A stretch of 64,000 nucleotides of DNA from Setoptus koraiensis (GCA_048013815.1 CM106586.1:7812001-7876000), one strand, 5' to 3'; shown: positions 1 to 16,596, numbered from the stretch's first letter. Notes: generated by a model not told the origin, from the letters alone. Numbers and translations are program-made.

Positions 1-1053
1 GAGAGCCTCTATCTCACCAACACCGCCGACGCGTTTCTATTTAAGGGCATGAGAATGGGATTCTTGGATGATTTAGAGGCAAAGGGCGTCCTTCCCGACG
101 ACGCTCCTCCAAATAACACATTTGGTTTCTATTATGGAAAAAACAATACTTGGGACAAAGAAAGTGATGGTATTATATCCTTGTCCACTGGTGTTGATGG
201 AGATTTTGCCAACATTGGCAAGGTCACTGCCTGGAATGGAAAAAAAACCATGAGCTTCTGGAAGCCAGTCAACAGCCAGTGTAACACATTTAAAGGGACT
301 GATGGGCAATTTTTTCATCCCAGTATTAAGAAAGACGAAAAGTTAGATATATTCGCGCCTGATCTCTGCCGAACATTGACTATTGAATATCTCAAAACGG
401 TCTCTATCAGAAGTATAGAACTTTATAGATTTGGTATATCGCCTTCATTCTTTAAGCCAGCAGATTCATTGAATGAAACCAAGTGCTACTGTGTTAAAAG
501 AGGTCAAGACATTTGCAAACATGGTGGCGTTATTGATGCCGCTGGTTGCCGCAAGAAACCCATCGTAGTATCCACGCCACATTTTTACAATGGTGATGAC
601 GCTCTCAGGGACAAATTTGAGGGTCTTGAACCCTCGCAAGCCGACCATGATACATATATCGACATAGAACCTATGACTGGTAACGTCTTGAGGGCAAGAA
701 GAAGATTGCAAGTTAATTTAGCAATGAAAAGTTATGACGGGGTGCCAATGACAAGTTTCCTAGCGAAAAGCTCCTCCTTAATCCATCCAATATTATATAT
801 TGATCAAAATGCCGTCATACCAGATGATCTAGCACAAAAGCTTGAGAGTAAATTAACTAAAAAAGTTAGAATGGCACGTATATTTTTGTATGCTGCACTA
901 TTTACAGGACCCATCATATTAGTGGCGGCATTAATATTTATATGTTTGGACGTTCGTTCTACAGACAAAAAAGGTAGAGCGAAAAAAGTTGCACAAGACA
1001 CAGGTGGTGATTACCAAGTTGTTGCTTTGAAGCCAGTCAAAGAACAAAACTAG
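1..1053 (+). CDS. CD36-family scavenger receptor class B, 3' part
   Basis: The frame is open from base 1, so the gene begins upstream of the window; about 350 C-terminal residues are present. This family forms cell-surface or lysosomal receptors for lipids and lipoproteins, with two membrane anchors around a large glycosylated ectodomain. Visible family marks are the extracellular stretch TPHFYNGDDALRDKFEGLEP followed by an ETYxDIEP-like segment (DTYIDIEPMTG), a Cys-rich CYC...C...C region for the conserved disulfides, N-glycosylation sequons, and a C-terminal hydrophobic segment (FLYAALFTGPIILVAALIF) followed by a short basic cytoplasmic tail. The stop is TAG at 1051-1053, with an AATAAA poly(A) signal at 1129-1134. 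The visible part contains no intron. Which SR-B paralogue it is (LIMP-2, SR-BI, croquemort-like) cannot be decided here. Confidence 0.93.
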   Translation, partial: ESLYLTNTADAFLFKGMRMGFLDDLEAKGVLPDDAPPNNTFGFYYGKNNTWDKESDGIISLSTGVDGDFANIGKVTAWNGKKTMSFWKPVNSQCNTFKGTDGQFFHPSIKKDEKLDIFAPDLCRTLTIEYLKTVSIRSIELYRFGISPSFFKPADSLNETKCYCVKRGQDICKHGGVIDAAGCRKKPIVVSTPHFYNGDDALRDKFEGLEPSQADHDTYIDIEPMTGNVLRARRRLQVNLAMKSYDGVPMTSFLAKSSSLIHPILYIDQNAVIPDDLAQKLESKLTKKVRMARIFLYAALFTGPIILVAALIFICLDVRSTDKKGRAKKVAQDTGGDYQVVALKPVKEQN

Positions 1054-1164
1054 ATTGCTATGTGAGCATAGCAAAATCGTTGTGGCTTTTTTTCTATGTG
1101 AGAGAGATGTAAAAACTGGAATTCAGTAAATAAAAATTAAAACATTACTGTCGATTCGATTAAA

Positions 1165-2095
1165 TTATCATGAATTTAGGAAATCAGCACTGACTGTTCA
1201 ACTTACCCCTTCAAGTATCGATGCGACATCACGACCCAACCAGAAAGGATATACAGCTTCAACACGACAAACTGTATCAAATAAGTATTACTCGTTCGCT
1301 GGATGTTATGATGGTCTAAAAAATACAATCAAGGATTAGCTTCACAAAACTATGTGAATAATCATCATATTGTGAATCGAATAACAACCAATACCTACCA
1401 GCCATCATCTCGTACATCAAGACTGCCTGAGCCCACAAATCAATTCCATGCAGAACTTCCGGACGTGTAAAGTCCTGTGTATCTATGAATGAAAGGTAAT
1501 TGTCTAGCTTCAAGTTAGCGCGTTTGTGATGGAACATCAGAGCTAAGGTGACCTCAGCAGCATAAAACTTTGCTTCATTTTCGTCGTATTCAAGCGCTTT
1601 TTGTGTCTGAAACATTGGATCAAAACCATTGACGTATTCGATGGCTAAAATAATCTATCGGCAGTTTCATGATTGATCATATCGTTTTACTCATACCTCA
1701 AATAAATTCTTGGCAATGAGCGCGAAAGGCTGATTGCATAGACATGGTGTCTTTGAATTCATGTCCATTGAAAATGTGCTTTCACCTATTCGAACCAAGC
1801 TTCTTAATGAATTCCCTGACTCGGAAGAACATTCAGAGGATATTGATAATCCTTGCTATATGGTCTGAAAGCGAGGCGCTGATTGAGGTATTTCCTGTTC
1901 TTGTCTTCGCTTTATTATAGCTTATAGTGAGCAATATGTAGCTAACGTGTGGTAGTTGAGTGAATAATAAATAAATTCCATTGATCAGCCTGTCAGTTAG
2001 TCACTGATTTCCAATGAATCTAATATATTTGGATTACATTCACGTATACTATCAGTAGTCCGATGTCAGAACATAAAAAATGCATATAGGAATTA
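1165..2095 (-). pseudogene. Decayed inverted partial copy of the adjacent PKC gene
   Basis: Read on the minus strand, this segment follows the PKC gene at 3.9-6.56 kb in order. 2046-2085 matches 3913-3960; 1960-2005 matches 4010-4058; 1890-1925 matches the leader near 4540-4590; the start-codon region is recognisable but ATG reads ATA. Then come part of the first C1 domain (about 1685-1775 versus 4770-4868), kinase lobe pieces ([31 protein letters not shown]), the following intron in homologous form, the next exon ([12 protein letters not shown]) and the start of the intron after it. Introns are retained, so this is a DNA-level duplication, not a processed copy. Large internal parts are missing: most of the linker, C1B, the N lobe and the stretch between DN and PEVLH. 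One deletion joins two places that share CATAGGTAAA-like sequence. Stops and indels exclude function as a kinase. It begins just after the CD36 poly(A) signal. Confidence 0.85.
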
Positions 2096-7011
<4,916 letters not shown>

Positions 7012-7301
7012 CTTTGATGGGAATAGTTAAGATTCTATTTATACCGTGTCTGTTACCAATGATATTGTTCTAGGTTGACCACAAACGAAATAAATTACAA
7101 TTGAGCATTTGCAATCTATAAAAATATCGCAATAGCTAAAATTAATTAATTCTTCTAAACGATGTCGTGTTGCGATTGTAGTCAGCTAATTTTATTCCGT
7201 CATGCAACTGTATTCAGTCAAAATACGACATGCAATATTAATTAAGGTAGAAAATACATTTGGACTCGGTGAAGTTGAGTATCTTGCGATAGATGAGTTA
7301 T

Positions 7302-8405
7302 TCAAACAAAATCATCACCTGTATCCGATGAGGAATGGAAACTCTCTTTCCTAAGGCTGTAACTGAGATCTCCCAAGAAATCTCTGAAGTGGATGGGATC
7401 CATGTTTTTGGCCAACAAGTCAATTAAGTACCACTCACCAACTGGCAATGAGTCGAATATTTGGACAACTTCTTTGGTAGGGAATAATTTAGCCCTATGT
7501 TTGAATACAAACAATCTAGCTCTTCTTGATACGTAGGTGCCAACTCGCCATGCTAAGCTGAAGAATGTTAAAATTCCTAAAATATAGAACCAGAACCACA
7601 AGAAGATGAATATTTTCTCGTTGATAATGTTGATTGGCAATATGCACATAGCATCGTGTCGTTGAATATCACCTGACGAACCGTATCGATGGAAGGTACA
7701 TTTAGTGAGACGTGGAAAAACTTTGATCATTGGGTCGAAACGGACGGATTGGTCCCAATTAGAGAATTGCAGTACACTTAGTCCATAAGTACTGAATTCG
7801 CCACTCAAGAAGGTGTCCATTAAATACATTTGAAATAGTACATTTAAGAATGTAAGTGCCTCACAAACTACGTAGGACAAATAATAGACCTTGTGTGATC
7901 CAAGGTTGCGTCTGAAATATTGGACGAGTATCTCTCTTCGTTTTGGCGCATCAGGTAGTATCGGACAGTCCATATTCATGAGAATAGATCTGAGTCTATT
8001 TCCTTCAAAAATCTTCCATATATATCTGGGAAGGTAGAATGAAATAGCCTGGAAGAATAGGACAAAGCAGACCCATTGGTAGTACTTGTGATAGACGCGT
8101 TTCTCGCCAGGACTATAAGTGGCTACTCCCGGATAGGGCACCTCAATGCCGACAGTCTTATTCCAAGCGTCTACAACGGAGAATGTGGCGTGTATCCAGC
8201 AGTAGGTGTCCAACAAGTTTGGTGGTATGTCATCTCTGGAGATACAGTCAATGGGATCACCAAAGTATTGTCTAGATGTTACCAATAGACTGGCACCAAT
8301 TAGAATGGCAACAGTGAATTTGTAGTGTAATTGAAATACAAAACTGTCGGTGACAATTTGTTCGATTTTAATAAATGATCTCAAGCTACCGAATAATTTG
8401 TCCAT
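7302..8405 (-). CDS. Innexin gap-junction channel subunit
   Basis: A single-exon frame of 367 residues, a normal length for innexins, which form gap junctions and hemichannels in protostomes. It has the family signature YYQWV at residues 108-112 at the start of the second membrane helix. Hydrophobic segments lie at about 28-45, 108-127, 174-195 and 264-286, giving four membrane passes with both termini in the cytoplasm. Each extracellular loop has two cysteines (C54 and C69; C236 and C254), as the disulfide-stapled loops require. The N-terminal region (MDKLFGSLRSFIKI) is typical of inx2/inx3-like members. The gene converges on PKC; a minus-strand AATAAA is at 7191-7196. Its 5' side faces the large GC-rich domain, so its promoter must lie at or beyond 8.4 kb. 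The exact innexin class is not assigned. Confidence 0.96.
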   Translation of the reverse strand: MDKLFGSLRSFIKIEQIVTDSFVFQLHYKFTVAILIGASLLVTSRQYFGDPIDCISRDDIPPNLLDTYCWIHATFSVVDAWNKTVGIEVPYPGVATYSPGEKRVYHKYYQWVCFVLFFQAISFYLPRYIWKIFEGNRLRSILMNMDCPILPDAPKRREILVQYFRRNLGSHKVYYLSYVVCEALTFLNVLFQMYLMDTFLSGEFSTYGLSVLQFSNWDQSVRFDPMIKVFPRLTKCTFHRYGSSGDIQRHDAMCILPINIINEKIFIFLWFWFYILGILTFFSLAWRVGTYVSRRARLFVFKHRAKLFPTKEVVQIFDSLPVGEWYLIDLLAKNMDPIHFRDFLGDLSYSLRKESFHSSSDTGDDFV

Positions 8406-8900
8406 TGTTGTTGTTGATTGTTGTGCGCTAAGTAGTTATGGCAATCAATTGTGTGTGTGTGTGTGTATGTGTTGGACGGACTATGTTTCCGAGTAAGGTG
8501 TTGTTTAAATTAATTAATTATGTGTTGGTTGTAGCTGTTGAAACTGGCGTTTCAATTTGAATTTAATCTACTAATTGAATTAGATTGTTGTTGGCTTGCG
8601 TGTGACACAATCAAACATGTCGTGGTTGCGCCGTTTGTCCACACGTAAATAGCGCGTGTAATTGTGAGTATAATAGCGTTGTTGATATGTGATACTGGAG
8701 TCAATAAAGCTTAATTAATCAATAATTGAAAACGATGTTCACTAATACTGTGGAGATAATTAATAATGCTGGTAATAGTGATAATTGTTGTTGTTGTTGT
8801 TGTCGTCACGAGTGTAGTGTTTCTGCGGCGACGACAATTGTCTTGAGATCAAAGGCAACAGGCTAAGGGCCAATGCCAGTGTGATAATGGTGCAGGATGG
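8406..8900. promoter_or_regulatory. 5' flank of the innexin gene (AT-rich)
   Basis: AT-rich noncoding DNA directly upstream of the innexin ATG, with a short TG repeat at about 8452-8466 and a TTG-trinucleotide run near 8786-8802. It probably contains the innexin 5' UTR and core promoter, but no element can be placed firmly. Composition changes to GC-rich soon after this stretch. Confidence 0.4.
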
Positions 8901-9022
8901 TGCAGAATATGGTGCAGTCTAAATTGAGTGTACTTTGCACCACTGCTAGTGTCGATGTGCAGTGGTTTACACAGTTTATAGGAGTGTGTGCGAACCAGAT
9001 TTCATTACCAGCGATCGACAAA

Positions 9023-9076
9023 GAGAGCGAGAGACAGAGAGCGAGAGCGAGAGAAAGAGAAAGAGGGAGAGGGAAT
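9023..9076. repeat. GA-rich simple sequence
   Basis: Purine tract of GAGAG with C and A interruptions. It lies at the left edge of the GC-rich domain. GAGA-type tracts are common in arthropod promoters, but no factor can be assigned. Confidence 0.85.
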
Positions 9077-9312
9077 AAAAAGTGAGTGCGTTGGCGCTGC
9101 CAGCGCTGCGTCCGTGTGCTGCGTTTGTGTGTTGGCGGAAAGGAGGGAAGTAACAGCCATCGATTGTTCGCCTTCATCGGTTGGTCGGCCATGGTTGCAG
9201 CAGCAGCAGCCGCGGCAGCAGCCTGTTAGTCAATTCCATTCCGAGTGTTCGCACAGAATGGAATTACACACACCGTGGAACTATAGAGCAAACTGTTCTA
9301 TCTCAGACAGAA

Positions 9313-9314
<2 letters not shown>

Positions 9315-9354
<40 letters not shown>
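9315..9354. repeat. (GT)n microsatellite, 20 units
   Basis: Uninterrupted GT dinucleotides on the plus strand, opposite in orientation to the CA tract at 2.96 kb. Confidence 0.98.
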
Positions 9355-9358
<4 letters not shown>

Positions 9359-9925
9359 CACACACATATCGAATAATTCCACGGTGCGCACACTAGACAG
9401 TGTCTGTGGCGAACGGGGGGCGGCATTTTGCGGAACAACAGGCGACACTGCCGCTGCTGCGATCCAGTAACAGTGTGTAATGGCAACACAACAATGGTGG
9501 ACACTGTTGCTTTCCCCTAATGGCGCACTCGAATGTTCAACAGTCACTTTGTTGGCATGTGTGCTCGTCGTGTGTGCGCGCTGACCACGGCGCCATGAGG
9601 TCCAGGGTGTCCGTTTGAACGTGATGCGTCCGTAGATGGCCATGATAACGCGTGACCGTGGTCACTGTGTGAGCAACATGCTGTTCGCTGGTGCGCTGTT
9701 CGCATTTATGGCCACACTAAACTCAAATCACAGTTTGACTCAAGTTCGCACACACATGGACACAAGTTGCGCCAGACAACGGCGCCGCCGACTGGCGCTC
9801 ATCAGCACCGCCGAGTCTGGCCGCTGGACTGCGCCAGTCGCCACAGTGGTGAGCTGTTGTTGTTGTCGTTGATACATTAGTGTATTTTGTATATTACTGA
9901 TGTGTTCTGTTTGCAAATGATGACT

Positions 9926-9950
9926 ACAGCAACTGTACTACAGTTGCTGT
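9926..9950. repeat. Perfect 12-bp hairpin with 1-base loop
   Basis: Arms ACAGCAACTGTA (9926-9937) and TACAGTTGCTGT (9939-9950) are exact reverse complements around one C. Related GTAGTACAGTG sequence recurs near 28.3 kb. Confidence 0.9.
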
Positions 9951-11705
9951 GGTACAGTAAATATGCAAACTGCATGCAGTGAGCGATAGCAAATGATGGT
10001 ATCAGTGCATGGGGCACCGAACGCAGTGCAATTGATTGTTGCCATCGCTATTATTGGAGTATGATCACTGTGCTGGCAGGTCGCTCAATACAGTTAATTG
10101 TCGAGTGACGCTAATTACAATGCTGTGTCGTCAGGGCTGCTGTTGTCAGTTATGTCAGCTTGAGTCGTGTTGTTTGTGTGCACTTTGCGTCAGTAACGAC
10201 AGATGATTAGCGATGAGACACGACTCGCTACCGACAACAACACTGTTGTTGTGAGTGCCAGTGAATTAGTCAGTGAACAAACAAACGCTACATCTAACCA
10301 TTCCGTGGCCGGCAACTGGCACACAAGCGCATTGTGTGTTGTGTCGACACTGTCGAGTATGTATGACCAATTAATCGGACGACAATTAATCGGCAACAGT
10401 TGCCATTGCCAACAACGGCACAAATGAAACAATGTAAAACATTTGCCAATACAGTGTTGCTGTTGGTGGCGAATCTTTTGTCACAATTGTCTCTATCACA
10501 ACAGGGCCGAAATGGCTATCATTTATCGGCGTCATTCGAACCAGTGGAACGACCCAGCGCGCTTGTGGCACCTAGCAATAATAACAAATACAAACAAACA
10601 ATAATAACTGTGACAGCGACTGTCTACGCACGCTCACGCCGTCCACCATGGACGCCACTAATGATGAACCATCAAGCGCGCCGATCCGTCATCAAAAGAT
10701 TGCCAACGACAACAAGCTCTCTCCTTCGATCAGTTGGGGCGTTTTTTCATTGTAATTCTTCGTCGTAATCTTGCGACACACACACACACTTGCGACTGTA
10801 AAACACGATTGTCAAAAACAATAGCACAATGCTTTCATTAGTTTTGTTGGTTCGCCGTGGTTGTTTTATTGATTTCCTTTCATGTTCCTTGGTCGTCGTG
10901 TACCCGCGCTTGCTGACTCTGCCAAGGTAACCACTCTAAATTGATGACGTGCACCACTGTGCTGCTGTTACGAAATGGGCGCGTGACAGGTGTACCAATT
11001 GGCTCGGCGGGTCCTATGACACCGCTGACAGGTAGAAATGGCAAAATTACAAAGCCCGCGTAGGGGCCAATATATGAAGACAAAAAAGTGCGCCCGTAAC
11101 TATTTATCTAACAACCTAAATCGTGCACTTGTACGTAGTGGCGCACCATGGATTATTCACAAGATTGCAGTGCGCACTGCGACAAAAAACCCTCTCAAAA
11201 CGGTTTGAATGTGGCGCCAAATCCATCAATATTTACTCTACTGTTGCAAGTTGCAACCACGTTATTCTGGCGTGTGTTTGTTGTTTTTGTTGTTGCTATC
11301 ACAAAAAGAACGCTAGGGGCGCTGAATTGACTTACAATTGTTAGCGACAAAGGTTACACAACAGTTCACTGTTTCACTCCTTGGGCTACCACTCCTTGGT
11401 ACATTGGTCTCCAGCGAAAAGCAAAACCATCGCAAGCCATACATTCGCCACCACCAGGCCCACTTGCCTGGCCACGAGACATCAAAAACGCCCCCAAGCG
11501 ATCGTATTCTGCTGCGATTTTCAGTGTATCACTGACAAGCTGGATTGCTATTATTATTATTCTTTCAAGCCAATGGTAGTTGAATAATTCATTAAATATT
11601 ATTATACTTTGTGATATCAAAGTATGATTGTTGCAAAATATTAACCTGGATCCAATCTAATCAGTGATTGTCGACGAGTGCCCATAATTGATAATCGACC
11701 TATTG

Positions 11706-11882
11706 ATGCAGGGATTACCGCCTCGCTTCAAGATAACGTTGGTGTTCTCGCTGGCGTTTTTGGCTGGCAATCAAGTGACTCACATGATCTACAATCCCAT
11801 GGCGGATTTCGCAGAACTAGTCGAAATAGAAAAGGAGCGCCTATGGAACGAACATATGTCCAATCTGGATAGGAAAGACTAG
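11706..11882 (+). CDS. Small predicted single-pass membrane protein ORF
   Basis: A 58-codon frame from ATG 11706 to TAG 11880-11882, inside an AT-rich island of the GC-rich domain. The product starts MQGLPPRFKITLVFSLAFLA, giving one hydrophobic helix after a short basic segment, followed by a charged amphipathic tail (FAELVEIEKERLWNEH). The layout resembles small mitochondrial or ER membrane proteins, but I do not recognise a family. The bases before GGATTACC read like a splice acceptor (TTGATGCAG), so this could instead be the last coding exon of a gene whose 5' exon lies upstream. A second frame (from 11678) is also open over much of the same DNA, so coding status is not certain. Confidence 0.4.
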   Translation: MQGLPPRFKITLVFSLAFLAGNQVTHMIYNPMADFAELVEIEKERLWNEHMSNLDRKD

Positions 11883-13151
11883 CTGCCAGCAACTGACCTA
11901 GGAAATCGGCCAGTTTAAATGGATAAAAGTTAAAATGCCCAGTGAATTGCATGCACATAAATTATAAGCGACCCCAACGGCTTATATATATATATATATA
12001 TATGGGCCGTTGCTGTATATATGTGAGCGGGCCTGAATATACAAGCAATCGTGCCTAGAATAGATAAATGAGCTTTAGCCAATGTGACGACCCGGACTAA
12101 AAAGGCCCACCATCATCATTCATTTTATTTTCTTTTTTCACTCTAATCATGTTGTACTCGCTTCTCCTCGCTATACATACACACCCCCGCACTCTAGTCA
12201 TTGCTCTCATCTTCTCTATGTACATGTCTATTTTCTTGGTCTATCCATTTATCCGGCCGGCGCCTCAAATGGCGGCAATAGCAGCAACAGAGAGGTCGCT
12301 GCTTTTATTATTATCATCATGAACAGATGCAAATCAAACAATGATAATGCCCCGCTAATAGAGAAAGTTGAATAGTCTGCAAGTTTAGATTTGACCAACA
12401 AACTCAATTGTTAGACTAGCTAGCTGGGGCTCTTTAATGGTTCTGGCCGGAGAGTGTTTAGTTGGTGTCCTGTTGGTTTTGTGTTGTGTCTGAAAGTGTT
12501 GTTTTGGGCCCTGAATTCATTGCACGTGCTGGGGCAATTTCAACAAACAACAAAAAAACGATCGTCGTCTTGTTGAGGCAATAACATCAGCACACAATAA
12601 GATTATTAGTAATAGTTATTACAATAAAAGATAATAATATAACAAAAAATAAATAGATAGATAGACGGACAAATGGAGGAGGGATCTCTCAAGAGAGCGA
12701 GAGACAAGAGAGGAGATAATTCAAGTGCAATAGGAAGATAGCACGAGCAACAACGTCATTGGTGCTATTGATTGTCACCAGTTTCTCTTGTGTACAGTTG
12801 TTACAGTGGTGATGTCACAACAACAACGACAAGCAATTTCACGACTTATCTAGCTTTGCAACATCTAGACAGGCGAACCAGGCGGCCAGAGATAGCTGAT
12901 GATAATCAATTGTGTAACATGTTAAGAAATGGTCGATCACTGGCCGGTACAACATAATGTCAACTGTAAAAAGGTCAGTCGCTATCTGACAAGTGTCGAT
13001 CAATTTGATAGTTTGTTGGCAGTGTGTCCGATAGCGACAACGTGATCACAGGCGACCCATCCATTCATGATCGATAATGAGTAGTTACCGAAGTGGAGAA
13101 CAAGAGCCACGAAGAAAGATAATAAAGAGAAACAAGATAAACTAACAAACG

Positions 13152-13349
13152 TTGCTCGTAATTAACAGCGATAATAAACAGTGTATTTTGATTATAATTC
13201 CGGTCGCCCCTCTATCTATTGCCACAATTGCAGCACCAATTGTTATCGCGAATGACGATGGTGAACGAACACTGAACGACGAGAAGATCCAGAGCAAGTT
13301 GTTAGCAATTGAAAATGAATTGTTCAAGCGAGGCGAGATAATGCCATAA
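13152..13349 (+). other. Weak ORF in an AT-rich island
   Basis: An open frame in one of the AT-rich islands encodes a hydrophobic stretch (ILIIIPVAPLSIATIAAPIV) followed by a charged tail (NDEKIQSKLLAIENELFKRG). There is no ATG at its 5' end, but an AACAG acceptor-like site lies there. It resembles the layout of the ORF at 11.7 kb. No family was recognised, and chance is a real possibility. Confidence 0.2.
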
Positions 13350-13726
13350 TGCTCTATTGACGGCCACAGTCTTCGATCTATATAGCAAGACTATTAGTAG
13401 TGTGGCTTGATACAGCCGCACGATAGCGCCACCGGCGTTGGCGTTGGCGGCTCATTTGGCCAGCTCTCTCAATAATTGAAACAGGGATTCTGGTCGTTGT
13501 GTAACAACATAAGCCTGCGTTCTGGTACTACATGGTTACGTAATAGTTTTATTTGTTGTATTAGAAACGCGGACAACAGCACCAACAACAACAACACTCT
13601 TGTGTATTTATTGTATGTGTAGCAACGGTAATGCACCGAGTTATAAGCCTCTACACTTGATGTAAGGTAGTGGGCACAACTTGTTCAATTGTGCACAACC
13701 CAACTTGTTTGTCACACCAATAATGG

Positions 13727-13738
13727 CCACTAGGTGGC
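13727..13738 (+). promoter_or_regulatory. CTCF-like core motif
   Basis: CCACTAGGTGGC fits the known CTCF core CCASYAGRKGGC at every position. Occupancy and even presence of CTCF in this species are unknown. Confidence 0.3.
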
Positions 13739-13788
13739 CCAGGTGTCTTTGGCAAAATGGTTGGCTTGCATGGCGAGTATTGCATGGC

Positions 13789-13790
<2 letters not shown>

Positions 13791-13824
<34 letters not shown>
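13791..13824. repeat. (AG)n microsatellite, 17 units
   Basis: Uninterrupted AG run on the plus strand, followed by a short imperfect repeat of GGCGAGATT at about 13847-13872. Confidence 0.97.
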
Positions 13825-13826
<2 letters not shown>

Positions 13827-14416
13827 TGAGGAAATATGCGCAATTGGCGAGATTGGCGAGATTGGCAAGATTGAGGGCGCCGCGCATTGGATGCTATGGC
13901 TATAATAAGTGATTCAAGGTAAACAAACAAACAAAAGAATATACCGCATTCAAATTTAATGTGTGTGTGTATATATAGTTGAAATAGGTTTTATTATTGT
14001 GGCGATAGCGATAGTGCGCCAGCGAGCGAGCGAGTTAGGTATGCCCAGCAAGAGCAAGAGCAATAGCACGAGCAACAACAACAACAACAACAACATCAGC
14101 AACAACGACAACAATAACATTTATTCTTTATATACGCTGCCAGCTACTACTGTCATCTGTTCGTCTCGTCTCGTTTCGTTTCTTTCGAAGCTTCTTGTCG
14201 GCACTCACACGGGCTCGCCGAGTCGTCGTCGGCGGCTCGCCATCGCATGCCGTTGCATTCGATTTGGACCCATGCTACCCATATCGTATCATTTCATTTC
14301 ATCTCTTATCCGTGGGCTCCATTGGCTCGCTGGCCAGGCCAGGCCAGGCCAGCGCTTGCTAGCTTGGGCCCAATGGCAGGCTGGTCGGGCTGGCTAGGCT
14401 ACCTTTGGCACTGTGG

Positions 14417-14504
14417 GCATTACGCTAACAGCATTACGCAAGCGGCATTACGCAAGCAGCATTACGCAAGCCGCATTACGCAAGCCGCATTACGCAAGCA
14501 GCAT
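14417..14504. repeat. 14-bp tandem array, six units, each with a TTACGCAA-type site
   Basis: Units of GCATTACGCAAGCN (first unit GCATTACGCTAACA) begin at 14417, 14431, 14445, 14459, 14473 and 14487. Five contain ATTACGCAAG, whose complement CTTGCGTAAT fits the C/EBP-type consensus RTTGCGYAAY except for the first base. It is an array of near-identical sites with fixed 14-bp spacing. No spacer sequences lie between units, so it is not a CRISPR array. Confidence 0.92.
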
Positions 14505-15464
14505 GGACCCATAAAGCACATAATGTATAATGATAGTAGCAGTGTTTGTTGAGATAGCGAGAGAGTCTTATTTTTCGGTAGGCTACCGCAGCGCCAGCGC
14601 ATAGCGAGATAGTAGCGAGATTTGGCCCAGCTGACAACGGTTGCGAGCCGGCCGAATGGCACCAATTCGACAATGCAAACAATCATTACGGCTGTACATC
14701 CAAAATATATCTGCGGCCGGCCGACAATCCAAGCAGCCAGCTAGGCAGCCAGCCAGCCAGCCAGCCAACGAGCTAGCCAGCCAGCGAGCCAGTCAGCCAA
14801 CGAATCAGGGAGCCAGTGGCGAAATAAGAATGGGACGATTGAGTAAAGTATTGAAAATACCACTTTTGCTTATCCTCGGCCTACACACGCCGGGCCACAA
14901 TTGATTTGGCTCCATTGGATAAAGAATGACAGACAGTGCGCGAGGGCACATATTGGGACACATCGCGCAGACACACAATTTGATTTAATGTGCCATCTAT
15001 TTAAGCTCATCATCTATATTGGGGCGCCTCTTCTCCGCCGCGTGATGCTCGCCCCTTTTCACACACACAACTCTTACGTAACTGAGAGTTACGTAACGCA
15101 ACCTTCATATTATGATATAACCACCATGTGCTCATGTTATTACAATGGCTCGCTATTTGTTGATATAAACAGCAAGCGGGCGGGCGTCAGAATGGACGCC
15201 AATGGGCGCTCGCAATTTGCAGATTGTGGCGCGTATTGTGGGGCCGCGGCGCGCAATGGCGCAGTGTGCGCGGCGAAAAAACGACCAAACAACGAGAGAA
15301 TAACTGATGATAATATCAGTTGTGACCAGACGAGATTAAATCAGATTGGATTGGGGGCCGCGGCCGGGACGGCCCGGCCCGGCCGATCGCGGTCTGCCGC
15401 TCGCTGGCACCGCGCGGCGCTTGGGCCCGATGGCCGCGAGCACGCAGCGGTGAGGGGCGACTCG

Positions 15465-15597
15465 GTGCGTCATTGCGTCGTTGCGTCATTGCGTCGTTGC
15501 GTCGTTGCGTCGTTGCGTCGTTGCACCGGTGAGTCGTTGCGTCGGTGAGTCGTTGCGTCGGTGAGTCGTTGCGTCGGTGAGTCGTTGCGTCGGTGAG
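15465..15597. repeat. TTGCGTCG minisatellite with 8- and 16-bp periods
   Basis: Tandem TTGCGTCG/TTGCGTCA units (period 8) pass into a higher-order 16-bp unit GTGAGTCGTTGCGTCG repeated about four times. The array is CpG-rich and reads open in several frames, which explains spurious Arg/Ser/Asp repeats in translation. Confidence 0.93.
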
Positions 15598-16088
15598 AGG
15601 GTGGCCAGCGGGCCAGATGGAGCCAGCGGATAGTGAGCAGGCAAAGTCGTTAGCTGCTGTGATTTGCTTATCAAGCAGCCAGCGACAAGTGCGTGCAAGT
15701 CGGGCCAGCGGGCCGGCCTTACCTTGGGCTGGCGCTGGCGACTTTGGGGCCGCGCTCGCAAATAGCATCAGCGCAAAAGTAATCAGCGCGGCTCGCCGAG
15801 CCCCACTTACCTGTGCCGCGGTGATAGCAGTGTGTTATGTGTGTCTATTATGCATGTTTGTATCTATGTTTGTGTGTGTGCAAGTGCGATTTTGATCAAC
15901 TTATGCTTATGCGCGCGATGTTCGCGCCGGCACAACACGACACAAGCAGCCACCATAAGGCACCACACAAAAACACAACCACTTGCCATATTGATGATGT
16001 AATATAGGCTAGAAAAGAGGGAGCAAGATTCATTAGTTAGATTCGGATTGAATAGAGTTATAGTTGCACTTTGCAGTGTCTGGCTGTG

Positions 16089-16144
16089 GCCGCGATAGTT
16101 GGGCCGCGATAGTTGGGGCGCGATAGCTGGGGCGCGATAGCTGG
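16089..16144. repeat. 14/15-bp tandem repeat (GCGATAGTTGGGGC type)
   Basis: Four units of GGCCGCGATAGTTGG and GGCGCGATAGCTGG in tandem. Confidence 0.85.
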
Positions 16145-16596
16145 TGGGGCCGGGCATCGCCGGCAACAGCGCGGGTCCACTCAGAAAGCACTTAGACGGC
16201 GAGATTGTTGGCCTAAGACGAGGAGCGTCTATTAAGTTATGAGTGTCGGTATCGAATGGGAACATTTAGTCGGCACTACAACTAGAAAATGTAGAGCAAC
16301 TTGTTTCGCTCACTTGTTTGCAAGCTCGCTCGCCGGCCACACAGGTTGTAGTGTCTTGACGGTTGCATAACAGCGGCCGCCGACGACACCGGCCAGTCAC
16401 AGCGCCCACAAGCACAAGCGGCGACACGCCGACAAGCCACCAAAATAATAATAATAATAATAACGATAATAATAGTTATAGTAATAATGACCACGCCGGC
16501 CTCCATCAACACGTACTAAACTAACGACTATCACGTGCTTGTCGTCGATTCGCTCGTGGCGTTTCGCGTGCCACGCGCGTATGCGGCTTTGGTCAC

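Noticed and set aside
14417-14504. Regular direct repeats resembling a CRISPR array (also at 30987 and 33941).
   Set aside because: Units of 14 bp abut directly with no unique spacers, and the context is an animal nuclear genome. They are minisatellites.
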